A DNA stretch of 64,000 nucleotides from Chryseobacterium indologenes (GTDB taxonomy: Bacteria > Bacteroidota > Bacteroidia > Flavobacteriales > Weeksellaceae): assembly GCA_016025055.1 (NCBI GenBank), contig CP065590.1:1488001-1552000 (forward strand), written 5' to 3'. A program made the position numbers and the translations under genes. The notes beneath the pieces are model-generated. The model saw only the letters and a program-made list of their open reading frames with translations. It searched no databases and was not told the DNA's origin. Shown piece by piece: positions 1-8,758 of the stretch; positions within the stretch are counted from its first letter, which is position 1; every line of letters starts with the position of its first letter.

Positions 1-159
1 GATTCCCACGTTATCACCTGGGTGGTGCTGAGTACCTCTTTGTCTAACAATAATATTTCCGGCAATAGCTGCTTGTCCTCCGAAAATCTTCACACCTAAT
101 CTTTTAGAGTGAGACTCTCTACCGTTCTTGGAACTACCGACTCCTTTCTTGTGTGCCAT
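1..159 (-). CDS. rpmA: 50S ribosomal protein L27 (3' end outside window)
   Basis: The first 53 residues of L27, a component of the large ribosomal subunit near the peptidyl-transferase centre. The sequence begins [16 protein letters not shown], the usual bacterial N-terminus without the Firmicutes-type cleaved extension, followed by [11 protein letters not shown] and the conserved [11 protein letters not shown] region. The gene reads leftward and its C-terminal third lies beyond base 1. It starts 12 bases after the rplU stop, so the two form the usual rplU-rpmA operon, most likely transcribed from the promoter upstream of rplU. Confidence 0.97.
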   Translation of the reverse strand, partial: MAHKKGVGSSKNGRESHSKRLGVKIFGGQAAIAGNIIVRQRGTQHHPGDNVGI

Positions 160-171
160 TTTATTACTGGA

Positions 172-747
172 TTATTTATTAAGTGCTTTAAATTGATCGA
201 TATTCTTAATGATTGCAGCATCTACTTCCTCATGAGTAAGAATATTCTTTTCTAATTCAACTTTAACCGCTTTACCTAAAGTAATTAAAGTTTCTCTGTT
301 CTCTTTAGACTGAGACAAATTGTTTTTCTTTAAGTGATAGTTCAACTCGTGATCTTCACTAAAGTTAACAGTTGCGTTGTCAGAAAGAACTTCACCTTTC
401 ACAGTTTCTTTTTTAGCAGCTTTTTTAGCTCCTCCTTCAAAACCTGTAATACCAGTGATTACGATTTGAGTTAAAGATTGTCTGTGACCATTTTTCACTT
501 GGTAACCTTTTCTTCTTTTCTTTTTGAAAACGATTACTTTATCAGCTTTAACGTGGTCAAGAATCTCTGCTTCTACAGTGATCCCACTTACAGCTGGGGC
601 GCCTACAGTGATTGCTCCGTTTACAGTAAGAAGAACTTTGTCGAAAGAAACTTTTCCTCCTTTATCTCCTTTTAAACGGTTCACAAACAACTTTTGGTCT
701 TGCTCAACTTTATATTGAAGCCCTGCTATTTCTACAATTGCAAACAT
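172..747 (-). CDS. rplU: 50S ribosomal protein L21 with long C-terminal extension
   Basis: L21 binds 23S rRNA in the large subunit. Residues 1 to about 103 form the L21 domain (start MFAIVEIAGLQYKV, basic stretch VIVFKKKRRKGYQVKNGHRQ, end LTQIVITGI). The family is usually about 103 residues long; this protein has 191. The extra part begins with an Ala/Lys-rich linker (GGAKKAAKKETVKGE) and continues with a charged, probably helical region of about 75 residues that I do not recognise as a named domain. Long L21 proteins are, as far as I recall, common in Flavobacteriia. The reading frame is continuous, so the extension is not a frameshift artefact. Confidence 0.96.
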   Translation of the reverse strand: MFAIVEIAGLQYKVEQDQKLFVNRLKGDKGGKVSFDKVLLTVNGAITVGAPAVSGITVEAEILDHVKADKVIVFKKKRRKGYQVKNGHRQSLTQIVITGITGFEGGAKKAAKKETVKGEVLSDNATVNFSEDHELNYHLKKNNLSQSKENRETLITLGKAVKVELEKNILTHEEVDAAIIKNIDQFKALNK

Positions 748-777
748 TGTTTATAAATTTTTAGTTATTTCGAGGTG

Positions 778-811
778 CAAATATAAGAATTATTTTATAA
801 ATAGCTTACAA
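778..811 (-). promoter_or_regulatory. Promoter of rplU-rpmA
   Basis: On the minus strand TATATTTG (785 to 778) matches the Bacteroidota -7 element TAnnTTTG exactly. A TTG (811 to 809) lies 23 bases upstream of it, within the 17-23 spacing described for the -33 element. The rplU start is 30 bases downstream. Confidence 0.65.
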
Positions 812-929
812 TCAAACTAATGTTTTTTTGATTTTTTTCTATTCACTCCATTTTGAATAATTTTAACAATAATATATTCACACGTATGAGAATATTTATT
901 AACTTCGTTTCACCAAAATTGAATTTAAT

Positions 930-1814
930 ATGAAAAAATTTAATCTCTGCTTACTAGCAGGCGTTGTTGCTGCAACATTCCTTACAGCATGTAGCGATGA
1001 CAAAATGGACGAAGCTGTCCCATCACAACAAGAAACTCTGAGCGCAAAAATTGAACAACCCACAGATCGTGAAAAATCCTGTGCTTATGTAGACAACAAC
1101 TGGAGTTCATCAGCTGTATTGCTGACCGGGCTACAGAATTCTACAGACACCAGTTTTATGAACGGTCAGATGACTAAAATTGCCAGCATGTGGGGTAGAA
1201 GCAATCCTACTTTGAGGTTTGTAAATGATCCTTCCAATTACAATTCCACCTATAATGCGATCTCCTACTCTACAGGAAAGATCTATTATGGTTATGCAAT
1301 CTATTATGATGCTAAAGCAAAAGGAGGAGACATCGTAAACGCCATGATCCTTGCTCATGAGTACGGACACCAGCTGCAGTACATCTTCGGGCTTCCTTCG
1401 GTAAATGAAAATACCGCAAGACCAAATGAGCTTGAAGCAGACGGGTTTGCAGGATATTATTTAAGAAGACCAAACGGTTACAACAAAACGAACTTCTCTG
1501 AAATTGCTGCCGCTTACGAATTTGCACAAAGCATCGGAGATTATCAGACCACAAGCCCCGGGCACCACGGAACACCCGCACAAAGAAGATCGGCGGTTCG
1601 CTTAGGATTCCTTCTTGGTCAGTACGATCTTAATGCTTCGAATTTTGATTATAACTTCTTCTATTATTATCAAGGTGTTTTAAATGGCACCTACAAAATG
1701 GCAAAAAACACTGTTAATCCAGAGATTGATGCTTATATGAGCAAATATATAGATGAGTTGCGAAAAATTCAAACCGGAGAAATTTCTGCGGAAGAATTTA
1801 AAAACCTTAAATAG
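930..1814 (+). CDS. Putative zinc metallopeptidase lipoprotein
   Basis: A 294-residue exported protein. The N-terminus is a lipoprotein signal with lipobox L-T-A-C and the acylated Cys at residue 21, followed by SDD. It carries HEYGH at residues 143-147, the HExxH zinc/catalytic motif, and NELEADGFAGYYL starting at residue 166, with an acidic residue as likely third ligand. This pair of motifs resembles the putative neutral zinc metallopeptidase family (YpfJ type, PF04228), where HEYGHH.Q is followed by ELQAD. It is therefore probably a lipid-anchored metallopeptidase of the cell envelope. The substrate is unknown and activity is inferred from motifs only. It stands alone, followed by a strong terminator. 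Confidence 0.75.
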   Translation: MKKFNLCLLAGVVAATFLTACSDDKMDEAVPSQQETLSAKIEQPTDREKSCAYVDNNWSSSAVLLTGLQNSTDTSFMNGQMTKIASMWGRSNPTLRFVNDPSNYNSTYNAISYSTGKIYYGYAIYYDAKAKGGDIVNAMILAHEYGHQLQYIFGLPSVNENTARPNELEADGFAGYYLRRPNGYNKTNFSEIAAAYEFAQSIGDYQTTSPGHHGTPAQRRSAVRLGFLLGQYDLNASNFDYNFFYYYQGVLNGTYKMAKNTVNPEIDAYMSKYIDELRKIQTGEISAEEFKNLK

Positions 1815-1816
1815 AC

Positions 1817-1855
1817 AACACATTCATTTTTAGCATATTTAAGAAAGGAGGCAGA
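1817..1855 (+). repeat. Direct repeat, copy 1 (with terminator)
   Basis: A 39-base sequence just after the metallopeptidase stop reappears at 2088-2125 with only one T fewer. Copy 1 runs into an intact terminator hairpin. Confidence 0.8.
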
Positions 1856-1874
1856 CATTAAGTCTGCCTTTTTT
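1849..1874 (+). terminator. Terminator after metallopeptidase gene
   Basis: Perfect stem AGGCAGAC / GTCTGCCT with a five-base loop, followed by a run of six T. Confidence 0.85.
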
Positions 1875-2087
1875 ATTGATTTTATTAGCATATTATTGCC
1901 TATATTAGCAGCCTTATTATGCTGTGAATAATTTTTAATAATAAAAAACTCACACTTAATTGAATATTTCATATATTCGTTGTACACAAAACATAACATG
2001 ATAAAAAAATCATAAATCCCTATTTATCAGCAGTTGTGGTTGAAAAATTCATAAAGCACACTGTCTGATAAAAATTTTACATAACCG

Positions 2088-2125
2088 AACACATTCATTT
2101 TAGCATATTTAAGAAAGGAGGCAGA
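2088..2125 (+). repeat. Direct repeat, copy 2 (decayed terminator)
   Basis: Copy of 1817-1855, ending in the same GGAGGCAGA. The right arm of the hairpin is degraded (TTTTGTCTC instead of GTCTGCC). Confidence 0.8.
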
Positions 2126-2152
2126 ATTTAGTTTTGTCTCTTTTTTATGGTC

Positions 2153-2184
2153 TTGGGAAAATAGCGAAACTTTATTTACTTTTG
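2153..2184 (+). promoter_or_regulatory. Promoter of acyltransferase gene
   Basis: TTG at 2153-2155, a 21-base spacer, and TACTTTTG at 2177-2184 match the Bacteroidota TTG/TAnnTTTG promoter. The ATG is 16 bases downstream. Confidence 0.65.
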
Positions 2185-2200
2185 ATCCATATCTACTATT

Positions 2201-3288
2201 ATGAACAGAGATCTCTATATTGATTTTGCCAAAGGGCTGGCTACCTTATCTATTATATTCATCCACACTGCTTTCTGGTCGGGCCAATTTTATATTCCTG
2301 CAGAAGTGAGGGTATTTTCTCTGGTTTTTGATGTCGCTCTTTTTTATGCCTTAAGCGGCATTACTTCCGGATCCAATATTGAGAAAACTTTTTACAGATT
2401 ATTAAAATTACAGATCACTTATATGATCTTTGTAACCTTTTATTTTTTCTGGATTATTTTTTCAAAGTTTTTGGCTTAACATTCTTTTCAATGGATTGGC
2501 TACAGCATTTTTACTCAACCTTTGGATCCAAATATGCAACAACCAGCATTTCAACATCTCCTCAATGGCAGAATTTAGGCAACTGGTACCTTCATCAATA
2601 TACCAATGCAGATACTTTCCCGGTTGTCATGGGCAGTTTTTGGTACTTGAAGGTCTATTTTGTCCTGACCGTCTTTGGAGTATTAATTTTAAAATTCTTT
2701 CCGAAACACATCAATTGGTTTATCGGGGTTTGTGCAGTCCTTACTCTCCTATTCAATATTTTTCCGGAATATTATCCAACCGGACAGGTGGGTTATGTGG
2801 CATTTTATCTTGCCGTATTTTTAATAGGAAACAGAATGCGGGGGAAAAAAATTCCTGCCAAAACAATTCCTGTACTGTATGCTGCTGTCGCCGGAATATT
2901 GGTTTGGATGTTCTGGTATTACGGAAACGATATCTTTTATAAAATCAATAAAAATAAATTTCCACCTAAAATCCCTTACATTATCTGGGCTCAATTCTCT
3001 CTTGTGACCTTATTTGTTCTTTATAACAGATTAAAAATCACCAAGGAAAATTGTATAACCTATATTGGGAAAAATGCTATTTTCTTTTATTTCGCACAGG
3101 GAATCAGTTCTTCGCTGATCTATTTTCTGGTGGTTCCCTTGAAAGAAAATATGCCCTGGTGGGCTTTGATGATCATTATTTATGTCATCAATATCATTTT
3201 GGCATTCATCATCTCCGCAGGGTTGAAAAAAATAGATTCTCTGGGTTGGAATATTTTGGAATTCCTAAGAAGAAAAACGAGTTTTTAA
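2201..3288 (+). CDS. Membrane acyltransferase family 3 protein, reading frame broken once
   Basis: An integral membrane protein of the acyltransferase-3 type, which O-acylates sugars or other envelope molecules. The start MNRDLYIDFAKGLATLSI and an early FIHTAFW resemble the opening D.lRg.a...V...H region of that family. Many hydrophobic segments follow. The first frame stops at 2479, and the rest (from SKF-FGLTFFSMDW on, ending 3288) continues in the -1 frame. Adding one T to the T run at 2468-2472 joins the halves into about 362 residues without other defects, so a sequencing error or recent mutation is more likely than an old pseudogene. The acceptor is unknown. Confidence 0.7.
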
Positions 3289-3362
3289 TACTTTATCGAT
3301 CAAATTGAAATAAACTCAGCATTCTTACTTCAATTTGTTTAAATTTACAAAAAATTTACAAC

Positions 3363-3944
3363 ATGTTTAAGTTGAAACTACCTACCGACCCAAGGTGGGC
3401 AAATATTGCAGAAGGAAACATTGAAGAAATTTTAACGGATCATGCCTGGTGTGAACAAAAAGCGGCAACCAATGCGATTACATTAATCACCATGCTGCCT
3501 GAATATCCGGAAATTGTCACAGAACTTCTCGCTATTGCTCAGGAAGAGCTGGATCATTTCCAGCAGGTACATGAGATCATTAAGAAAAGAGGCTATACCT
3601 TCGGAAGAGCAAGAAAAGATGATTATGTCAATCAGTTGGCTAAGTTTATCATCCAGGGAAGCCGGGAAGATCTGATTGTAGATAAAATGCTTTTCGCCGC
3701 AATGATTGAAGCCAGAAGCTGTGAAAGATTTAAAGTCCTTACTGAAAACATTAAAGATGAAGAATTAAAGGTTTTCTACAGAGAATTAATGATTTCCGAG
3801 GCCAATCATTATACGACCTTCATCGGGTTTGCCAGAGATCTGGGAGAAAATCCCGAAAAAGTAAATAAACGTTGGGAAGAGTGGCTGGACTACGAAGCCA
3901 GCATTATCAAATCCTTTGGAAACAAAGAAACCATTCATGGATAA
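3363..3944 (+). CDS. miaE: tRNA-(ms2io6A) hydroxylase MiaE
   Basis: A 193-residue ferritin-like di-iron monooxygenase that hydroxylates the isopentenyl side chain of 2-methylthio-N6-isopentenyladenosine at position 37 of tRNA. Family features visible are DHAWCEQKAATNAI near residue 27, the iron-ligand pattern QEELDHFQQVH near residue 60, IEARSCERF in the middle, and SEANHY as the last ligand cluster. Length fits the family. The next gene starts 24 bases after the stop, so the two may be co-transcribed. Confidence 0.93.
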   Translation: MFKLKLPTDPRWANIAEGNIEEILTDHAWCEQKAATNAITLITMLPEYPEIVTELLAIAQEELDHFQQVHEIIKKRGYTFGRARKDDYVNQLAKFIIQGSREDLIVDKMLFAAMIEARSCERFKVLTENIKDEELKVFYRELMISEANHYTTFIGFARDLGENPEKVNKRWEEWLDYEASIIKSFGNKETIHG

Positions 3945-3967
3945 TAGATAACGGTAAAGAATATACA

Positions 3968-4585
3968 TTGAAGAAATCAAGCTTTGAACATATAGCCAAT
4001 TTATTTCTGAAAAACTTTTTTCAGGGATTGCTTATTATTGGACCTATAGGACTTACCATTTTTGTGATCTGGTATATTGTAAGCGCAATTGATAATCTTA
4101 TCCCTTCGCTTGCCCATCAGATTCCGGGGCTTGTTTTTGTATCAATAATATTATTTACAGCTATTTTAGGATATTTGGGAAATAAATTTGTGGTAGGAAG
4201 ATTCTTTTTCGACACCATGGACAGTCTCCTGGAAAAAACGCCCGGTGTAAAACATATTTACACCCCCACCAAAGACGTCATGTCTTCATTTGTGGGAGAT
4301 AAGAAAAAATTCAACGATCCTGTATGGGTAAAAACCAATGAGAATCCGGAAATCTGGAGAATCGGCTTTTTAACCCAAAAAGAAATGTCAGACGTTGACA
4401 AGCATAATTATGTTGCAGTATATTTACCCCATTCCTATGCTATTTCAGGGTGGGTAATTGTTACTGAAGAAAAAAACATCAAACCTGTAGTGGGGATGAC
4501 TGCAGCTTCGGCTATGAAGTTTGCAGTAAGCGGCGGTGTAGCCGGATTTCATTCTGACGAAAACATCTTTAAGGCTCCGGAGTAA
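3968..4585 (+). CDS. DUF502 family membrane protein
   Basis: About 205 residues with two membrane segments near the N-terminus (NFFQGLLIIGPIGLTIFVIW and the region around LVFVSIILFTAILGYLG), then a soluble part with FFDTMDSLLEKTPGVKHIY and a late GMTAASAMKFAVSGG. This is the DUF502 pattern; function unknown. The frame is open back to 3872 inside miaE, but the homologous region begins at KKSSFEHIANLFLKNFF and no ATG precedes it, so a TTG at 3968 is the likely start. Confidence 0.8.
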   Translation: MKKSSFEHIANLFLKNFFQGLLIIGPIGLTIFVIWYIVSAIDNLIPSLAHQIPGLVFVSIILFTAILGYLGNKFVVGRFFFDTMDSLLEKTPGVKHIYTPTKDVMSSFVGDKKKFNDPVWVKTNENPEIWRIGFLTQKEMSDVDKHNYVAVYLPHSYAISGWVIVTEEKNIKPVVGMTAASAMKFAVSGGVAGFHSDENIFKAPE

Positions 4586-4677
4586 TCCTCTCCTCTTTCC
4601 TTACCGTACATTGATGAATTTGAAATTATTTTCAGACAGATTTTCTTTACAAACAATTTAAAAACATACTTTAACAC

Positions 4678-6054
4678 ATGAATTTACCGTACGCGGAACC
4701 TTTCCGCATCAAAATGGTGGAAGAAATCCGCCAATCTACAAGAGAAGAAAGAGAACAATGGCTTAAAGATGCCAATTACAACCTTTTCAATCTAAAATCT
4801 TCTCAGGTTTTTATCGATCTTTTAACGGATTCAGGAACAGGAGCTATGTCTGACAGACAATGGGCTGCGTTGATGACCGGAGATGAAAGCTATGCAGGAT
4901 CCCGTTCTTTTGAACAGCTTCAAAATACAGTGGAAAGAATTACCGGTTTCAAATATTTATTACCCACTCACCAGGGAAGAGCAGCAGAAAATGTTCTATT
5001 CTCTGTATTAGTCAAAGAAGGTGATGTAGTTCCCGGTAACTCTCACTTTGATACCACCAAAGGACATATTGAATTCAGAAAGGCCCATGCGATCGATTGT
5101 ACGATTGACGAAGCTTTTGATATCAATGACCTTCATCCATTCAAAGGAAATATTAACCTTGAAAAACTGGAAGCAGTTTATAAAAGTCATCCCAAAGAAA
5201 ACATCCCTTTCTGCCTTATTACTATTACCTGCAACTCTTCAGGAGGACAACCTGTTTCTCTTGAAAACATGAAGGCTGTAAAAAAACTTTCCGATCAATA
5301 TGGAATCCCTGTATTTTTTGATTCGGCAAGATTTGCAGAAAATGCATATTTCATCAAAAAAAGAGAACAAGGTCAGGAAAACAGAAGCATCAAAGAAATC
5401 TGTAAAGAAATATTCTCGTATGGCGACGGAATGACCATGAGTTCTAAAAAAGACGGACTTGTAAACATAGGAGGGTTTATTGCTTTAAATAGTGAGGAAA
5501 TCTTTAGAAAAGCATCCAATTTCACGATTATATATGAAGGGTTTATCACCTATGGAGGAATGGCCGGAAGAGATATGGCTGCGCTGGCTGTAGGCCTTGA
5601 TGAAGCAACGGAATTCCCTTATCTTGAAAGCAGAATCTCACAGGTTGAATACCTTGGAAATAAACTGATTGAGTATGGAATCCCTGTTCAGAAACCGATT
5701 GGGGGCCATGCCGTATTTATTGATTCTCTAAATTTCCTTCCCAATGTTTCCCGTGAAGAATATCCTGCACAGACGTTAGGACTTGAAATTTATAAAGAAG
5801 CTGGAATCAGAACGGTAGAAATCGGAACCCTATTGGCAGACAGGGACCCTGAAACAAGACAAAACCGTTATCCCAAACTGGAACTGGTACGTCTGGCAAT
5901 TCCGCGAAGAACATATACTAATAACCATATGGATTATATTGCTGCAGCAATAAAAAATGTATATGAAAGACGCGAAGAGGTAGCAAAAGGATATAAAATC
6001 ACCTGGGAACCTGAAATATTAAGACACTTTACCGTACAGCTTGAAAAAGCTTAA
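4678..6054 (+). CDS. tnaA: Tryptophanase (L-tryptophan indole-lyase)
   Basis: A 458-residue fold-type I PLP enzyme of the beta-eliminating lyase family that splits tryptophan into indole, pyruvate and ammonia. It has FIDLLTDSGTGAMSD, PTHQGR, DSARFAENAYFIK, and the PLP lysine in MSSKKDG (second Lys, residue 258). Tyrosine phenol-lyase is the close alternative and the overall length is nearer to it. However, where tyrosine phenol-lyase has SMERG with the phenol-binding Arg, this protein has AGIRTVEIG as in tryptophanase, so indole production is the better call. It is monocistronic with its own terminator. I see no TnaC-type leader peptide upstream. Confidence 0.88.
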   Translation: MNLPYAEPFRIKMVEEIRQSTREEREQWLKDANYNLFNLKSSQVFIDLLTDSGTGAMSDRQWAALMTGDESYAGSRSFEQLQNTVERITGFKYLLPTHQGRAAENVLFSVLVKEGDVVPGNSHFDTTKGHIEFRKAHAIDCTIDEAFDINDLHPFKGNINLEKLEAVYKSHPKENIPFCLITITCNSSGGQPVSLENMKAVKKLSDQYGIPVFFDSARFAENAYFIKKREQGQENRSIKEICKEIFSYGDGMTMSSKKDGLVNIGGFIALNSEEIFRKASNFTIIYEGFITYGGMAGRDMAALAVGLDEATEFPYLESRISQVEYLGNKLIEYGIPVQKPIGGHAVFIDSLNFLPNVSREEYPAQTLGLEIYKEAGIRTVEIGTLLADRDPETRQNRYPKLELVRLAIPRRTYTNNHMDYIAAAIKNVYERREEVAKGYKITWEPEILRHFTVQLEKA

Positions 6055-6060
6055 CATATA

Positions 6061-6085
6061 AACCGGACTTAGTTCCGGTTTTTTT
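6061..6085 (+). terminator. Terminator of tnaA
   Basis: Stem AACCGGA / TCCGGTT followed by a T run, seven bases after the tnaA stop. Confidence 0.8.
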
Positions 6086-6284
6086 ACGACTACGCATATC
6101 CGGAAATTTAAAAGAAAGACCTCAGCTGAAAATATCTAACCCATTGTGATTACTATAGTTCTCACCTATAATTTTTTTAACATTCCGATTGTATGGTCCT
6201 TAAAATCCTATGCTCTTCATTTAAATTATTAAAAATCAGCAAACAAATTAATTTATTTTTTAAGAATAGTGAATGTTTTTAATT

Positions 6285-6292
6285 TATTTTTG
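6285..6292 (+). promoter_or_regulatory. -7 promoter element for the FAD/PLP gene pair
   Basis: TATTTTTG fits TAnnTTTG and lies 65 bases before the ATG at 6358. No clear -33 TTG at the right distance. Confidence 0.45.
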
Positions 6293-6357
6293 CACCAGTC
6301 TAATCAATAGGCAAAATATTTTAAACACTAACCTGAAAAAATCCTTTTATTCCGAAA

Positions 6358-7434
6358 ATGAACAAAATTGCTGTCGTAGGCGCCGGTATTTCCGGCTTAA
6401 GCATAGCGAATTACCTGGAAAAACACAAAATAAACTATCATATTTATGAAAGAAGACAAAAAGAAGACCTGGCAGGTCATGGTTTCCTTATTCCACAAGA
6501 GGGAATCGAATACCTGAGTCAGATCATTGATCCGTCTTTGCTGTTTAAACATGGCAGTTTTTTAAAAAAATACACCCAATATTCTCATCAAGGAAAAGTA
6601 CTTGGCGAAAAGGACCTCAACAACGTTTTTGCTATTTGCAGATCTTCACTGATAAGGCTGTTATCTCAACATATATCTCCGGAAAAGATAAGCTACGGAG
6701 AAACACTTGGTTTTGACAGTACAGATAAAGGAAAACTTATATCCAGTGAGGGAACTGAGATTACTGCAGATGTTATTATTGTTTCCGACGGTTCAAAAAG
6801 CCGTATCAGAAGAGAAATTTTCAAGAATGAGAAAATGAGGGCCGTCAGGGAGAATGAAGTAGTCAATATCATTACAAACCGGCAAATTGCAGATAGCATT
6901 GATCATGACTTTATGAAATTCCATCATGAAGACGGCGGATTAACTTTTGGCATTCTTAAACTTTCAACGGACACCATTCTCTGGTATTCACAATTTGATA
7001 ATGAAAAATACCGGATCGATGAATGTTCTCCTGACCATTTAAAAAAATATATGCTTGAAGTCTTTGATGAATGGCATCCTCTGGTGGTATCGATCGTCAG
7101 AAAATCAGATTATGAGAACGTTCATTTATGGAGAGTTTATGAATTGGAAGAACTCAATCCGTTTTATAAAAATAATGTTGTTTTTATAGGAGATGCAGCT
7201 CATCCCCTCATTCCTTTTACAAGCCAGGGCGTTACCTCCGCACTGAAAGATTCTTTTATTTTAACTAAACATCTCGTTGAAGAAAGCAATTTACAGGAAG
7301 CCTTCAGAAAATATGAATCGGATAGAAAACATGAAGTTGAAACCCATATCCAAAACGGAAGAACGCTGTTGGATCAGTTTCTCCTTCCAACAAGCCAACA
7401 GACAGAAAATATTTTACCCATTTCTTATAAATAA
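6358..7434 (+). CDS. FAD-dependent aromatic-type monooxygenase
   Basis: A 358-residue class A flavoprotein. The N-terminus has the dinucleotide-binding VVGAGISGLSIANYLE (GxGxxG at residues 8-13) followed by YERR for the ribose contact. Near residue 274 it has VVFIGDAAHPLIPFTSQGV, the GD motif that contacts FAD, typical of NAD(P)H-dependent aromatic hydroxylases related to PHBH. No signal peptide, so cytosolic. It is six bases upstream of a PLP enzyme and clearly in an operon with it. The substrate is unknown; aromatic amino acid metabolism is possible given tnaA next door, but that is inference. Confidence 0.75.
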   Translation: MNKIAVVGAGISGLSIANYLEKHKINYHIYERRQKEDLAGHGFLIPQEGIEYLSQIIDPSLLFKHGSFLKKYTQYSHQGKVLGEKDLNNVFAICRSSLIRLLSQHISPEKISYGETLGFDSTDKGKLISSEGTEITADVIIVSDGSKSRIRREIFKNEKMRAVRENEVVNIITNRQIADSIDHDFMKFHHEDGGLTFGILKLSTDTILWYSQFDNEKYRIDECSPDHLKKYMLEVFDEWHPLVVSIVRKSDYENVHLWRVYELEELNPFYKNNVVFIGDAAHPLIPFTSQGVTSALKDSFILTKHLVEESNLQEAFRKYESDRKHEVETHIQNGRTLLDQFLLPTSQQTENILPISYK

Positions 7435-7440
7435 AAAAAT

Positions 7441-8598
7441 ATGTTTACCAACAACGATATCAACTTTGAAGCATTAAAAAGAAAGGCCTATAACGGAAGA
7501 TGGGCAACACTGGATGACGGAATTATTCCTTTAACGGCTGCTGATCCGGATTTCAGGACGGCCCCGGAAATTGAGCAGGGAATTATTGAATATATTAAGG
7601 ATGGCTATTTGAGTTATGGTCCGTTCTCTGGACTTCCTGAGTTTAAAAAAAGCGTTGCGGATCATTTTAATACAGAAAAGCACGGTTCGTTTACTCCCGA
7701 AAACGTACTGGCGGTCAATAGTGCAGCGCAAGGAATGTACCTGGTTGCCTCGTATGTCCTGAAGCCGGAGGACGAAGCTATCATTTTGGATCCGGTAGAT
7801 TTTTTGTTTAAAAAGTCCGTGGAAGCTGCCGGCGGAAAGGTAAAACTTTGTCCTGTAAATACCACAACCGGGGTCATCGATTTTGAAAAATTATCAACAT
7901 TGATCACCCCGAAGACCAAACTTATCAGCATATGCAATCCTCATAATCCATTAGGAAAAGTCTATTCTAAAGAAACATTAAAAAAGATTTCAGAAATTGC
8001 ATCTGCGCATGATTTGTGGGTGATGAGCGATGAAATCTGGAGCGATATCATCTATGACAACAAAGAATTCTACACCTACTCTTCCGTTTCTGAAGAAGCA
8101 AAGAGGAAGAGCTTTACGGTCTATGGGTTTTCGAAGTCATTTGGAATAGCTGGATTAAGAATTGGTGCTGTTTTATGCAATGATCAGGAAATTCTGGAGG
8201 ATTTTACGGAAAAATCAAATTTCAATTCCACTATAGAAGGGGTTTCCACCTTATCACAGATTGCCGGAAGTGTAGCATTGGAAAGAGCAAAGCCATGGTA
8301 TAAAGAATTTCTGGCCCATATACAGCACAACCGAGATTTCGCCTATAATATCATAAATCAATCTGAGATCTTTACAGCAGATCTTCCTGAAGCTACTTTT
8401 GTCGTATTTCCAAAAATAAAAAATGGAATGACCAGTGAAGAATTTGCCAAACATGCCCTCCAACAGGGCAAAGTAGCAATTGTTCCCGGCTCGGAAAGGT
8501 GGTTCGGAAAAGGGGCTGAAGGACACGTTAGGATCTGCTTCTCAACCTCTCAGGAAATCCTGGAGGAAGGACTTCACCGAATTATCTCTAGCTTTTAA
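7441..8598 (+). CDS. PLP-dependent aminotransferase / C-S lyase-like (MalY/PatB type)
   Basis: A 385-residue fold-type I PLP enzyme. The N-terminal NGRWATLDDGIIPLTAADPDF and the SICNPHNPLGKVYS segment are typical of the MalY/PatB branch of class I/II aminotransferases, which includes cystathionine beta-lyases. MSDEIWSDIIYD carries the Asp that pairs with the PLP nitrogen, and YGFSKSFGIAGLRIG holds the Schiff-base Lys. The final phosphate/carboxylate Arg is in GHVRICFS. It follows the flavin monooxygenase by six bases. Whether it acts as aminotransferase or beta-lyase cannot be decided from sequence alone. Confidence 0.8.
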   Translation: MFTNNDINFEALKRKAYNGRWATLDDGIIPLTAADPDFRTAPEIEQGIIEYIKDGYLSYGPFSGLPEFKKSVADHFNTEKHGSFTPENVLAVNSAAQGMYLVASYVLKPEDEAIILDPVDFLFKKSVEAAGGKVKLCPVNTTTGVIDFEKLSTLITPKTKLISICNPHNPLGKVYSKETLKKISEIASAHDLWVMSDEIWSDIIYDNKEFYTYSSVSEEAKRKSFTVYGFSKSFGIAGLRIGAVLCNDQEILEDFTEKSNFNSTIEGVSTLSQIAGSVALERAKPWYKEFLAHIQHNRDFAYNIINQSEIFTADLPEATFVVFPKIKNGMTSEEFAKHALQQGKVAIVPGSERWFGKGAEGHVRICFSTSQEILEEGLHRIISSF

Positions 8599-8758
8599 TA
8601 TTAAAATTTTTCACTAAAATTCATTAAAAAGTTATTTTTATACTAGATTTTATTATTAACAATAAAATTTTAAAAATTTCATAACAAATAAATATTTTCA
8701 ATGATATTTTAAATAATTATTGATATTTTTGAATTAACCACTATTCAAAACCCTCAAT

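Larger units (their letters stand above)
1815..2200. other. Gene-free stretch with duplicated terminator region
   Basis: 386 bases without a convincing gene. It contains the terminator of the upstream gene, the second copy of the 39-base repeat at 2088-2125 whose hairpin is decayed, and the promoter of the acyltransferase gene. The AT-rich 1880-2085 segment between the two repeat copies shows no usable reading frame on either strand. Confidence 0.6.
6055..6357. other. Intergenic stretch between tnaA and FAD monooxygenase gene
   Basis: 303 bases: the tnaA terminator at the left end, an AT-rich middle in which I see nothing, and a promoter -7 element at 6285-6292 at the right. Confidence 0.6.

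Noticed and set aside
3872..3967. Upstream extension of the DUF502 protein to 3872
   Set aside because: It overlaps miaE, has no family similarity, and a TTG at 3968 fits the family start.
4678..6054. Tyrosine phenol-lyase instead of tryptophanase
   Set aside because: The phenol-lyase-specific SMERG Arg is replaced by VEIG as in tryptophanase, despite the length being nearer to phenol-lyase.
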